A stretch of DNA of 64,000 nt, from the NCBI RefSeq assembly GCF_007858445.1, contig NZ_VIGV01000004.1, positions 310,001 to 374,000 on the forward strand, read 5' to 3'. This stretch comes from Tsukamurella sputi (lineage in GTDB: Bacteria; Actinomycetota; Actinomycetes; Mycobacteriales; Mycobacteriaceae). Below, in pieces: positions 13,610 to 21,172 of this stretch; position 1 is the first letter of the stretch, and every line of letters starts with the position of its first letter. The position numbers were made by a program, and so were the translations under genes. The notes beneath the pieces were generated by a model that was given only the letters and a program-made list of their open reading frames with translations, searched no databases and had not been told where the DNA came from.

Positions 13610-14518
13610 TCAGGCGCCCGCGCGCTCCAGTAGGGCGCGACCGTTGTGCCACAGCACCTTGCGCATCCACTCGTCGCCCAGGCCCAAGCGGGCGAGGCCG
13701 AAGAGCTGGTGCGCGTAGTCGTACGGGATGTTGGGGAAGTCGCTGCCCAGCACCACCTTGTCGGCCAGCGCCCCGAGCCGCTCGACGTAACCGGGCGGCA
13801 TCGGTGCGGTGCGCTGGGTGAAGTCGGTGGCCGCCATCGTGGTGTCGAGGTGGACGTTCGGGAAGCGCTCGGCGAGATCGGCGAAGCGGTCGTACTCCGG
13901 CATGCCGAGGTGGGCGATGACGAGCGTCAGCTCGGGGTGGCGCCGGAGCACCTCCGCCACGCGGTCGGGACCCGTGTACGGGCCCTCCACGGGGCCGGAG
14001 CCGGCGTGGATCACCACGGGGATCCGTGCCGCTACAAGGGTCTCCCATGCGGGGTCGAGCAGCGGGTCGTCGGGCGCGAAGACGCCCACCTGGACGTGCA
14101 TCTTGAACAGTCGGGCGCCGTCGGCGACGGCCTGCGCGACGTACTCGCCCACCCCCGGCTCGGGATAGAGCGTGGCGCAGTGGATCGCGTCGGGCACGCG
14201 GCGCGCGAACTCCGCGCACCAGTCGTTGAGCCACACGGCCATCCCGGGCTTGTGCGGGTAGGTCAGCGCGGGGATCGCGCGCACGCCCATGCCGCGGATC
14301 AGGTCGAGCCGCGTGTCCTCGTCGAACCGGTAGCGGATCGGCCATTCCCGGCCGTACTCCGCGCTCGCGCGATCGAAGAAGTCCCACACCTTGACCAGCA
14401 TCGGCTCGGGGAGGAAGTGCACGTGGATGTCCGCGAGGCCGGGGATGCCGAGGGCCTCCAGGTAGGCGGGGATCTCCGCATCGGAGGTCGGTCCCGGCGT
14501 CGTGGTCGGACTGCTCAT
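13610..14518 (-). CDS. amidohydrolase family 2 metal-dependent hydrolase
   Basis: 302 aa. A TIM-barrel amidohydrolase: DIHVHF (His32, His34), VVIHAGSG and VIAHLGMP (metal-binding histidines), and LGSDFPNIPY with the terminal catalytic Asp. This is the Amidohydro_2 (ACMSD-like) pattern, whose members decarboxylate or hydrolyse small carboxylates. The substrate cannot be inferred. It is divergent from a MarR gene at 14606, and the 87-bp gap holds an inverted repeat, so the MarR protein probably controls it. Confidence 0.85.
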   Translation of the reverse strand: MSSPTTTPGPTSDAEIPAYLEALGIPGLADIHVHFLPEPMLVKVWDFFDRASAEYGREWPIRYRFDEDTRLDLIRGMGVRAIPALTYPHKPGMAVWLNDWCAEFARRVPDAIHCATLYPEPGVGEYVAQAVADGARLFKMHVQVGVFAPDDPLLDPAWETLVAARIPVVIHAGSGPVEGPYTGPDRVAEVLRRHPELTLVIAHLGMPEYDRFADLAERFPNVHLDTTMAATDFTQRTAPMPPGYVERLGALADKVVLGSDFPNIPYDYAHQLFGLARLGLGDEWMRKVLWHNGRALLERAGA

Positions 14519-14536
14519 ACGGTCAATGTACCCACC

Positions 14537-14558
14537 TCGGTGATGCGCCGTTCACCGA
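14537..14558. promoter_or_regulatory. inverted repeat between amidohydrolase and MarR genes
   Basis: TCGGTGA and TCACCGA form perfect 7-bp arms around an 8-bp spacer. Position in the divergent intergenic region fits an operator for the MarR protein encoded at 14606. Confidence 0.45.
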
Positions 14559-14605
14559 AATGCGCAGCCGGTAAACTGGGTCTCCACGTGATGTTCGGGG
14601 GTGTG

Positions 14606-15067
14606 ATGGTGGACGCGGGGAGCACCCGGTGGTTGTCGGACGAGGAGATGGCGGCGTGGCTGCCCTTGATCCACGTGGCGATGCGACTGCCGGCGAAGCT
14701 GGACACACAGCTGCGGGCCGACGCCGGGATCACCCATTACGAGTTCATGGTGCTCTCGCAACTGTCCCAGGCCCCGCAGCGCACCCTCGGGCTGTCGGCG
14801 CTGGCGGAGGCCGCCAACTCCTCGCCCTCGCGCCTGTCGCACGTCCTGCGGAAGCTGAGCGAACGCGGCTGGCTGGTGCGGCACGCGGAGGGGCGGTCCG
14901 CGTACGCCGAGCTCACCGACGAGGGTTTCGCGGCGCTCGACGGCGCGGCCCGTGGCCACGTCGAGGAGGTGCGCCGGCTGGTCTTCGACCGCCTCACTCC
15001 GGGCGACGTCACCGCGTTGCGCGCCGCGCTCTCCAGGATCACCCCCGGCCTCGCCGACGAGGGCTGA
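14606..15067 (+). CDS. MarR-family transcription regulator
   Basis: 153 aa from ATG 14606, chosen because a GGGGG run lies about 5 nt upstream; ATG 14591 is an in-frame alternative without a ribosome site. The winged helix reads THYEFMVLSQLSQAPQRTLG, then LSALAEAANSSPSRLSHVLR, then KLSERGWLVRHAEGRSAYAE with LTDEGFAAL, a standard MarR fold. MarR proteins bind DNA as dimers and usually release it on binding an aromatic ligand. It is divergent from the amidohydrolase, and its stop is 6 bp from that of the convergent monooxygenase gene. Confidence 0.88.
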   Translation: MVDAGSTRWLSDEEMAAWLPLIHVAMRLPAKLDTQLRADAGITHYEFMVLSQLSQAPQRTLGLSALAEAANSSPSRLSHVLRKLSERGWLVRHAEGRSAYAELTDEGFAALDGAARGHVEEVRRLVFDRLTPGDVTALRAALSRITPGLADEG

Positions 15068-15073
15068 CGGGGC

Positions 15074-16114
15074 TCACGCCACCGCGGCCACGGCGCGCAT
15101 CAGGAGATCCCGCGGCGTGCGCAGCCGCGACGTGAGGGCGGTGTGCCGCATCATCCGCGAGAGCAGCATGGTGCGCTGTCCGGCCCGGCGCCGTGCCGCC
15201 TCGTAGGCGCGCAGGGCGGTAGCCGCATCGTCGACGTCCGCGGCCGCGCCGAGGGCATCGGCCAGCGCCGCCGCGTCCAGCAGGGTCTCGCAGGCCCCGC
15301 GCCCCAGGTTGGGAGCCATGGCGTGTGCGGCGTCGCCGATCAGGGCGACGTTGTCGCGCACGATCCGTGGCAGCCGCGGCAGGTCGCGCGAGCGGTAGTG
15401 CAGCGCCGTCTCCACCTCGATGCCTTCGATGGTCCGGGTCACCCGCGGATCCCAGTCGCGGTACATGGCCCGGAGGAAGCCGCGCGGATCGGTGTCCGGG
15501 TCCGGGGTGCCCGCGGGGACGGCGCGCGGGTCGAATTCGGAGTACCAGTTGATGTAGCCGCCGTCGCGCGGCGTCACGCCGAACAGTCTTCCCGGACCCC
15601 AGTACTCGGTGAACGTGTCGGTCTCACCGGGGCAGCGCCCGATGAGCACGTCGACACCGAGCGGACGCGGCGCCACCTCGTGTCCGACGACGTGCGTGCG
15701 GGTGATGCTGCCGATGCCGTCGGCACCGACGATCACGTCGTGGTCCAGGCCGGCCAGGTCGGACCGCCTGTCTCCGAAGCGGATCGCCGGTGCGCACGCC
15801 GCGAGTGCCTCGAGGAGGCGCGGCCGCGAGATGATGACGGTGGCGCCCTTGGCCTGGATCTCGGGGCCGAGCCGGTGGCCGTCGGTGCTGCGGATCTCGG
15901 CGATCCGCTGGTCGATGCCGATCGCCCGCACCGCGTCCGCCGCTCCCACCCGCTCGAGCACGGCCATGGCCTCCGGCCACATTCCCAGGGCGGTGCCGGT
16001 GGTGGGCAGCGACGAGGCGCGTTCGAAGATCTCCACCTCCCATCCCTGTTGAGTGAGGAGTGCGGCGGTGGCGAGGCCGCCGATTCCGCCGCCGATGATC
16101 GCTGCCGTGGTCAT
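15074..16114 (-). CDS. FAD-dependent monooxygenase
   Basis: 346 aa of the p-hydroxybenzoate hydroxylase fold. The N-terminus has the dinucleotide-binding GGGIGGLATAALL, an acidic residue ends the second strand (VEIFERA), VIVGADGIGS is the DG motif, and NVALIGDAAHAMAPNLGRGA is the GD motif that contacts FAD ribityl and pyrophosphate. It should hydroxylate or epoxidise a small organic substrate using NAD(P)H and oxygen. The gene is divergent from a TetR gene, and a palindrome in the 45-bp gap overlaps its promoter, so it is probably repressed by that TetR and induced by its substrate. Confidence 0.9.
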   Translation of the reverse strand: MTTAAIIGGGIGGLATAALLTQQGWEVEIFERASSLPTTGTALGMWPEAMAVLERVGAADAVRAIGIDQRIAEIRSTDGHRLGPEIQAKGATVIISRPRLLEALAACAPAIRFGDRRSDLAGLDHDVIVGADGIGSITRTHVVGHEVAPRPLGVDVLIGRCPGETDTFTEYWGPGRLFGVTPRDGGYINWYSEFDPRAVPAGTPDPDTDPRGFLRAMYRDWDPRVTRTIEGIEVETALHYRSRDLPRLPRIVRDNVALIGDAAHAMAPNLGRGACETLLDAAALADALGAAADVDDAATALRAYEAARRRAGQRTMLLSRMMRHTALTSRLRTPRDLLMRAVAAVA

Positions 16115-16124
16115 GACTCCACCG

Positions 16125-16140
16125 TACTACATACGTAGTA
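16125..16140. promoter_or_regulatory. palindromic TetR operator
   Basis: TACTAC-ATAC-GTAGTA, perfect 6-bp arms with a 4-bp spacer, midway between the divergent monooxygenase (start 16114) and TetR (start 16160) genes. A -10-like TACAGT follows towards the TetR gene. The site can block both promoters, as in classical TetR-type autoregulation. Confidence 0.7.
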
Positions 16141-16159
16141 TTGGGTACAGTCCTCGCTC

Positions 16160-16717
16160 ATGGGAAGACGTCACGAGGTCCTGGACGGGGCGATCGAGGT
16201 GCTCGGCACGCTCGGGCTCCGCGGACTGACGCACCGCGCCGTCGACAGCACTGCGGGGGTGCCCGCGGGTACGACGTCCAACTACTTCCGCTCGCGGGCC
16301 GCGCTGGTCCGCGGCGTCGTCGATCGCATGGTCGAGGAGGATCTCGCCTTCTGGGCGGCCTTCGACGGGGTGGAGGAGTCCACGCCGGGCGAAGTGGCGG
16401 AGCGCCTCGCGGAATTCGTCCGCTGGTCGATCGGGGCCGGCCGGGTGCGGGGCGTGGCGCGGCTCAACCTGTTCGCCGCGGCCTCGGTGGAGCCGGACCT
16501 GCGGGAGCCGCTGCGCCGCGGACGCCGTGCGGTCGAGGAGGTCGGCGAGAAGATCGGCGCCGCGATCGGCCTCGGGATCACCGAGTCCGCACTGGTGATG
16601 GACGCCACCGACGCCCTGATCACGCGGCAGCTCGCGATGCCGACGGACGGCTACGACCCGATGCCCGCGCTGCTGGTCCTGCTCACGCGCCTACGCCGCG
16701 GATCACCGATCGGTTGA
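16160..16717 (+). CDS. TetR-family repressor
   Basis: 185 aa. N-terminal helix-turn-helix: RRHEVLDGAIEVLGTLGLRG, then LTHRAVDSTAGVPAGTTSNY followed by FRSRAALVRGVVDRM, which fits TetR recognition helices well. The C-terminal helical domain would bind an inducer. It is divergent from the FAD monooxygenase, with the palindrome at 16125 between them, so it most likely represses the monooxygenase and itself. The start ATG is 8 nt after a TACAGT -10 box, implying a very short leader. dnaE2 follows on the same strand 27 bp later with its own promoter. Confidence 0.88.
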   Translation: MGRRHEVLDGAIEVLGTLGLRGLTHRAVDSTAGVPAGTTSNYFRSRAALVRGVVDRMVEEDLAFWAAFDGVEESTPGEVAERLAEFVRWSIGAGRVRGVARLNLFAAASVEPDLREPLRRGRRAVEEVGEKIGAAIGLGITESALVMDATDALITRQLAMPTDGYDPMPALLVLLTRLRRGSPIG

Positions 16718-16738
16718 TCGAACGTATGAGCGTATTAT
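16718..16738 (+). promoter_or_regulatory. dnaE2 promoter with partial LexA box
   Basis: A perfect SOS half-site TCGAAC (16718-16723) is followed, after 4 bp, by a poor second half (GAGCGT). TATTAT (16733-16738) is a good -10 box 6 nt before the GTG of dnaE2, suggesting a leaderless transcript. LexA control of dnaE2 is known in mycobacteria, but this box is weak and may be degenerate. Confidence 0.4.
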
Positions 16739-16744
16739 CGGGGT

Positions 16745-19700
16745 GTGGGTTGGAGCAACGGGCCGAGCTGGTCGGAGATGGAGCGAGTGCTCTCCGGCCG
16801 GGCCCCGGTGCGCCGGGCGGAGGAAGCTCCGGGTGACGGTGGCGACTCCCCGGCGTGGTCCCGCAAGCGGGAGCCCTACGTCCCGCCGCCCGGCGGCGGA
16901 CCCGGCTCCTCGCGCGTGCCCTACGCGGAACTGCACGCGCACACCGCCTTCAGCTTTCTCGACGGTGCCGCGCAGCCGGAGGAGATGGTCGAGCAGGCGC
17001 ACGCACTGGGGCTGAAGGCCCTCGCGGTCACCGACCACAACGGCTTCTACGGGGTGGTGCGGTTCGCCGAGGCCGCGCTGGAGCTGGGCGTTCCAACGGT
17101 CTTCGGGGCGGAGCTGTCCCTGCAGCACGACGCCGAGCGCACCGGTTCCGAGGATCCGCCGGGTGAGCACCTGCTGGTGCTGGCCCGCGGGCAGGAGGGC
17201 TACCGCCGCCTCTCCCGCGCCATGGCGGAGGCGCACATGGAGGCGGGGGAGAAGGGGCTGCTGCGCTTCCATCCGGATCGGCTCGCCGAGTGGGCCGGCG
17301 GCCACTGGCAGATCCTCACCGGCTGCCGCAAGGGTGCGGTGCGGCGCGGCCTCGCCGCCCGAGGGGCCGACGGTGCCGCCGCCGCCCTCGCGCAGCTCAT
17401 CGACCGGTTCGGGGAGGAGCGGGTGAGCATGGAGCTCACCGTGCACGGCGTCCCCGAGGACGACGAGCGCAACCACCTCCTGGCGGGCGTGGCCGCCCGC
17501 ATGGGGGTGGGCACCGTCGCCACCACGGGCGCGCACATGGCCCGGCCGGACCAACGCCGCCTGGCGTCCACGCTCGCGGCCATCCGGGCCCGCCGCAGCC
17601 TCGACGAGCTGGACGGATGGCTTCCGGCGGCGGGTGGCGACCACCTGCGCTCGGGCGACGAGATGGCGCTCCTGCTGCCCGAGCACCCCGGTGCCATCGC
17701 GGCCGCGGCCGAACTCGGTGCCGAGTGCGCCTTCAGCCTCAAGCTGATCGCGCCGAACCTGCCGCCCTTCGACGTCCCGCCGGGCCACACGGAGGCCACG
17801 TGGCTGCGCGAGTTGACCCGGCGCGGGGCCCTGGAGCGCTACGGCCCGCCGGAGTCGAACCCGAAGGCCTACCGGCAGATCGAGCACGAACTGAACGTGA
17901 TCGAGACGATGACCTTCCCGGGCTACTTCCTCATCGTGCACAGCATCGTCGACTTCTGCCGGAAGAGCGACATCCTGTGCCAGGGGCGCGGGAGCGCCGC
18001 CAATTCGGCGGTGTGTTTCGCGCTCGGCATCACCGCGGTGGATCCGGTGCGCAACCAGCTGCTGTTCGAGCGCTTCCTGGCTCCCGAGCGCGACGGCCCG
18101 CCCGACATCGACGTGGACATCGAGTCCGATCGCCGCGAGGAGGCGATCCAGTTCGTCTACGAGAAGTACGGCCGCGAGTACGCCGCGCAGGTCGCGAACG
18201 TCATCACCTACCGCGGGCGGTCCGCGGTGCGCGACACCGCGCGGGCGCTCGGCTACTCGCAGGGCCAGCAGGACGCGTGGAGCAAGCAGGTCTCCAGCTA
18301 CGGCTGGCGGCAGGATCCGGTACCCGAGGGGATTCCGGACCGGGTGGTGGAGCTGGCGGCGCAGATCGCGGACCTGCCGCGGCACCTGGGCATCCACTCC
18401 GGCGGCATGGTGATCTGCGACCGCCCCATCGCCGATGTCTGCCCCACCGAGTGGGCCCGGATGGAGAACCGCAGCGTGCTGCAGTGGGACAAGGACGACT
18501 GCGCGGCGGCGGGATTGGTGAAGTTCGACCTGCTGGGCCTCGGCATGCTCAGCGCGCTGCACTACGCGAAGGATCTGCTGGGAGAGCACAAGGGCATCGA
18601 GGTGGACTTCGCGCAGCTCGACCTCACGGACGAGAAGGTCTACGAGATGCTCTGCCGCGCCGACTCCGTCGGCGTCTTCCAGGTGGAGTCCCGCGCCCAG
18701 ATGGCCACGCTGCCGCGCTTGAAGCCACGCACCTTCTACGACCTGGTCGTCGAGGTCGCCCTCATCCGCCCCGGTCCCATTCAGGGCGGCTCGGTGCACC
18801 CGTACATCCGCCGTCGTAACGGGTTCGAGGAGCCCACCGTCGAGCACCCGTCGATGTGGAAGGCTCTCGACCGCACGCTGGGGGTGCCGTTGTTCCAGGA
18901 GCAGCTCATGCAGCTCGCGACCGACGTCGCCGGTTTCAGCCCGTCGGAGGCCGACCAGCTGCGTCGAGCCATGGGTTCCAAGCGCTCCACCGAGAAGATG
19001 GAGCAGCTGCGGCAGCGCTTCTACGACGGTGCGCGGCAGCGGCACGGCATCGAGGGGGAGGTGGCCGACCGGATCTTCGAGAAGCTCGCGGCGTTCGCCA
19101 ACTTCGGTTTCCCCGAGAGTCATTCGCAGTCGTTCGCGTCGCTGGTCTTCTACTCCTCGTGGTTCAAGCTCTACCACCCCGCGGCCTTCTGCGCCGCGCT
19201 GCTGCGTGCCCAGCCCATGGGCTTCTACTCGCCGCAGTCCCTCGTCGCCGACGCGCGGCGGCACGGCGTCACCGTGCACGGGCCGTGCGTGAACCGCAGC
19301 CTGCCGTGGGCGGACCTGGAGAACGCGGGCATGGAGGTGCGGCTCGGGCTCGCTGCGATCCGCACCATCGGCGACGAACTCGCCGAGCGCATCGTCGCCG
19401 ACCGCGCCGCGCACGGTCCCTACGCGGGCCTGACGGACCTCACGGGCCGCGTCGAGCTCACCGTGGCGCAGTCCGAGGCCCTCGCCACTTCAGGGGCTCT
19501 GGACTGCTTCGGCCGGGACCGCCGGCAGGCGCTGTGGGAGGCCGGCGCCGCGGCGCGGGAGCGCCCCGATCGGCTGCCCGGTACCGCCACCGCGGGCGCG
19601 CCGCCCGCCCTGCCCGGCATGAGCGAGACGGAGCTCGCCGCCGCGGACGTGTGGGCCACGTCGGTCACCGTCGGCAAGTACCCCACGGAGTTCCTCCGAC

Positions 19701-20032
19701 CCACCCTCGAGAAGCTCGGCGTCGTCCCGGCCGACCGCCTGCTCGGGCTGCCCGACGGTGACCGCGTCCTCGTCGGTGGCGCCGTCACGCACCGGCAGCG
19801 GCCGGCCACCGCGGGCGGCGTCACCTTCATCAACCTCGAGGACGAGACCGGAATGGTGAACGTGGTGTGCAGTCAGGGGTTGTGGGCGCGCTATCGGAGG
19901 CTGGCGCAATCGGCGCCCGCGCTGTTGGTGCGGGGGAGGCTGCAGAACGCGGAGGGCGCCGTCACCGTCGTCGCCGACCGGCTGCAGCGGATGGACCTGT
20001 CGGTGCCCTCGCGCTCCCGGGATTGGCAGTGA
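16745..20032 (+). CDS. dnaE2: error-prone DNA polymerase III alpha subunit DnaE2
   Basis: 1095 aa, the usual length for DnaE2. A PHP domain opens the protein (AELHAHTAFSFLDGAAQPEE, LAVTDHNGFYG). The polymerase core includes CQGRGSAANSAVCFALGIT and the catalytic acidic motif PPDIDVDIESDRREEAIQF. NFGFPESHSQSFASLVFYSS is typical of C-family polymerases. A C-terminal OB-fold is visible (VTHRQRPATAGGVTFINLED). The beginning, WSNGPSWSEMERVLSG, matches mycobacterial DnaE2 and supports the GTG start. It copies past DNA lesions together with ImuA' and ImuB, at the cost of mutations. The promoter has a partial SOS box. A small NTF2-like gene follows after 18 bp. Confidence 0.95.
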   Translation: MGWSNGPSWSEMERVLSGRAPVRRAEEAPGDGGDSPAWSRKREPYVPPPGGGPGSSRVPYAELHAHTAFSFLDGAAQPEEMVEQAHALGLKALAVTDHNGFYGVVRFAEAALELGVPTVFGAELSLQHDAERTGSEDPPGEHLLVLARGQEGYRRLSRAMAEAHMEAGEKGLLRFHPDRLAEWAGGHWQILTGCRKGAVRRGLAARGADGAAAALAQLIDRFGEERVSMELTVHGVPEDDERNHLLAGVAARMGVGTVATTGAHMARPDQRRLASTLAAIRARRSLDELDGWLPAAGGDHLRSGDEMALLLPEHPGAIAAAAELGAECAFSLKLIAPNLPPFDVPPGHTEATWLRELTRRGALERYGPPESNPKAYRQIEHELNVIETMTFPGYFLIVHSIVDFCRKSDILCQGRGSAANSAVCFALGITAVDPVRNQLLFERFLAPERDGPPDIDVDIESDRREEAIQFVYEKYGREYAAQVANVITYRGRSAVRDTARALGYSQGQQDAWSKQVSSYGWRQDPVPEGIPDRVVELAAQIADLPRHLGIHSGGMVICDRPIADVCPTEWARMENRSVLQWDKDDCAAAGLVKFDLLGLGMLSALHYAKDLLGEHKGIEVDFAQLDLTDEKVYEMLCRADSVGVFQVESRAQMATLPRLKPRTFYDLVVEVALIRPGPIQGGSVHPYIRRRNGFEEPTVEHPSMWKALDRTLGVPLFQEQLMQLATDVAGFSPSEADQLRRAMGSKRSTEKMEQLRQRFYDGARQRHGIEGEVADRIFEKLAAFANFGFPESHSQSFASLVFYSSWFKLYHPAAFCAALLRAQPMGFYSPQSLVADARRHGVTVHGPCVNRSLPWADLENAGMEVRLGLAAIRTIGDELAERIVADRAAHGPYAGLTDLTGRVELTVAQSEALATSGALDCFGRDRRQALWEAGAAARERPDRLPGTATAGAPPALPGMSETELAAADVWATSVTVGKYPTEFLRPTLEKLGVVPADRLLGLPDGDRVLVGGAVTHRQRPATAGGVTFINLEDETGMVNVVCSQGLWARYRRLAQSAPALLVRGRLQNAEGAVTVVADRLQRMDLSVPSRSRDWQ

Positions 20033-20050
20033 GGATAGCCTTAGGAGGTG

Positions 20051-20452
20051 ATGGAGGAGGCGTACGAACCGGACCGCACCACGGCGCCGGAGCTGCGTGA
20101 GGTGCTCGCGGACCTGCGCCACCGCGAACCCGTCTTCCACGGCCCGGCGTGGCGCTCGCTCGCCGACTTCGACGACACCGTGGCACCGGACTTCTGGGAG
20201 GTCGGCGCCTCGGGGAAGCGGTACAGCCGCGAGCACGTCCGCAAGGTGATCGAGCAGCGGCTGACCACGCCGCAGGACGAATCGGACTGGGAAACCAGCG
20301 AGTTCCACGTCAGGGCGATGGGCGCCTCCGTGTACCTCCTCACCTACACGCTGGTGCAGGGCGAGCGGGTCACCCGGCGGCTCACCGTCTGGCGCCGCCG
20401 TGAGAACCGGTGGTCCGTGATGTTCCACCAGGGCACGGTCGTCGAGCGCTGA
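20051..20452 (+). CDS. NTF2-like/DUF4440-type small protein
   Basis: 133 aa from ATG 20051, with AGGAGG just upstream; GTG 20048 is the other possible start but overlaps the ribosome site. The pattern LREVLADLRHREPVFHGPAW, FWEVGASGKRYSREHVRKVI, then a run of beta strands (YLLTYTLVQGERVTRRLTVW) ending in WSVMFHQGTVV fits the NTF2-like fold of DUF4440 proteins. Function is unknown; this fold is used both for enzymes and for ligand binding. It follows dnaE2 closely and could share its transcript. Downstream it converges with kdpE. Confidence 0.75.
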   Translation: MEEAYEPDRTTAPELREVLADLRHREPVFHGPAWRSLADFDDTVAPDFWEVGASGKRYSREHVRKVIEQRLTTPQDESDWETSEFHVRAMGASVYLLTYTLVQGERVTRRLTVWRRRENRWSVMFHQGTVVER

Positions 20453-20497
20453 CCGGAGCCCGCGGGCCGACCGGAGACTCCGCCCCGGGATCAAGGC

Positions 20498-21172
20498 CTA
20501 CGGGATGAAGCGGTAGCCCATGCCGGGCTCGGTCACGAAGTAGCGCGGGTGCGCGGGGTCCGGCTCCAGCTTGCGGCGCAGCTGCGCCATGTAGACGCGC
20601 AAGTAGTTGGTCTCGCGCGAGTACGACGGGCCCCACACCTCGTGCAGCAGGGTCTGCTGCGAGACGAGGCGGTCGGCGTTGCGGACCAGGACGTCGACGA
20701 TCTTCCATTCGGTGGGGGTCAGGCGCACCGTCGCGCCGTCGCGGGTCACCGTGCGCGCCTCGAAGTTCACCTCGAAGGCCTCGGTCCGCGCGGGGGCCGG
20801 GGCGTCCACGAGGCCCGTCCGCCGCACCTGGGCGCGCACGCGGGCGAGGAACTCGTCCATCGCGAAGGGCTTCGTCACGTAGTCGTCCGCGCCGATGTCG
20901 AGCGACTCGACTTTGTCGTCGCTGCCGTGCCGCGCCGACAGCACGATCACCGGCGAGGTGCAGAACTCGCGCAGCTTCGCGAGCACCGCGGTGCCGTCGA
21001 GATCGGGCAGCCCCAGGTCGAGGACGATCACGTCGGGCGTGCGCTCGCGCGCGATCTGCAGCGCCGACCGCCCGTCGGCCGCGGTCTCCACCTCGTACCC
21101 GCGGGCCTTGAGGTTGATCCGCAGGGTCCGCAGGATCGCGGGCTCGTCGTCGACCACCAGAACGAATGTCAC
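20498..21172 (-). CDS. kdpE: KDP operon response regulator KdpE
   Basis: 224 aa, OmpR/PhoB class. The receiver domain has LVVDDEPAILRTLR and the phosphorylated Asp in VIVLDLGLPDLDG (D52). The C-terminal winged helix ends VAQ-type: SRETNYLRVYMAQLRRKLEP followed by YFVTEPGMGYRF. Phosphorylated KdpE activates kdpFABC when potassium is scarce. Its ATG overlaps the kdpD stop by 4 bp (ATGA), coupling the two proteins. It is the last gene of the six-gene operon; tandem 11-bp repeats at 28235 are its likely target. Confidence 0.95.
   Translation of the reverse strand: MTFVLVVDDEPAILRTLRINLKARGYEVETAADGRSALQIARERTPDVIVLDLGLPDLDGTAVLAKLREFCTSPVIVLSARHGSDDKVESLDIGADDYVTKPFAMDEFLARVRAQVRRTGLVDAPAPARTEAFEVNFEARTVTRDGATVRLTPTEWKIVDVLVRNADRLVSQQTLLHEVWGPSYSRETNYLRVYMAQLRRKLEPDPAHPRYFVTEPGMGYRFIP

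Noticed and set aside
16703-19414. Minus-strand open frame of about 900 codons opposite dnaE2.
   Set aside because: Shadow of dnaE2; repetitive His/Arg/Gly-rich translation and no family pattern.
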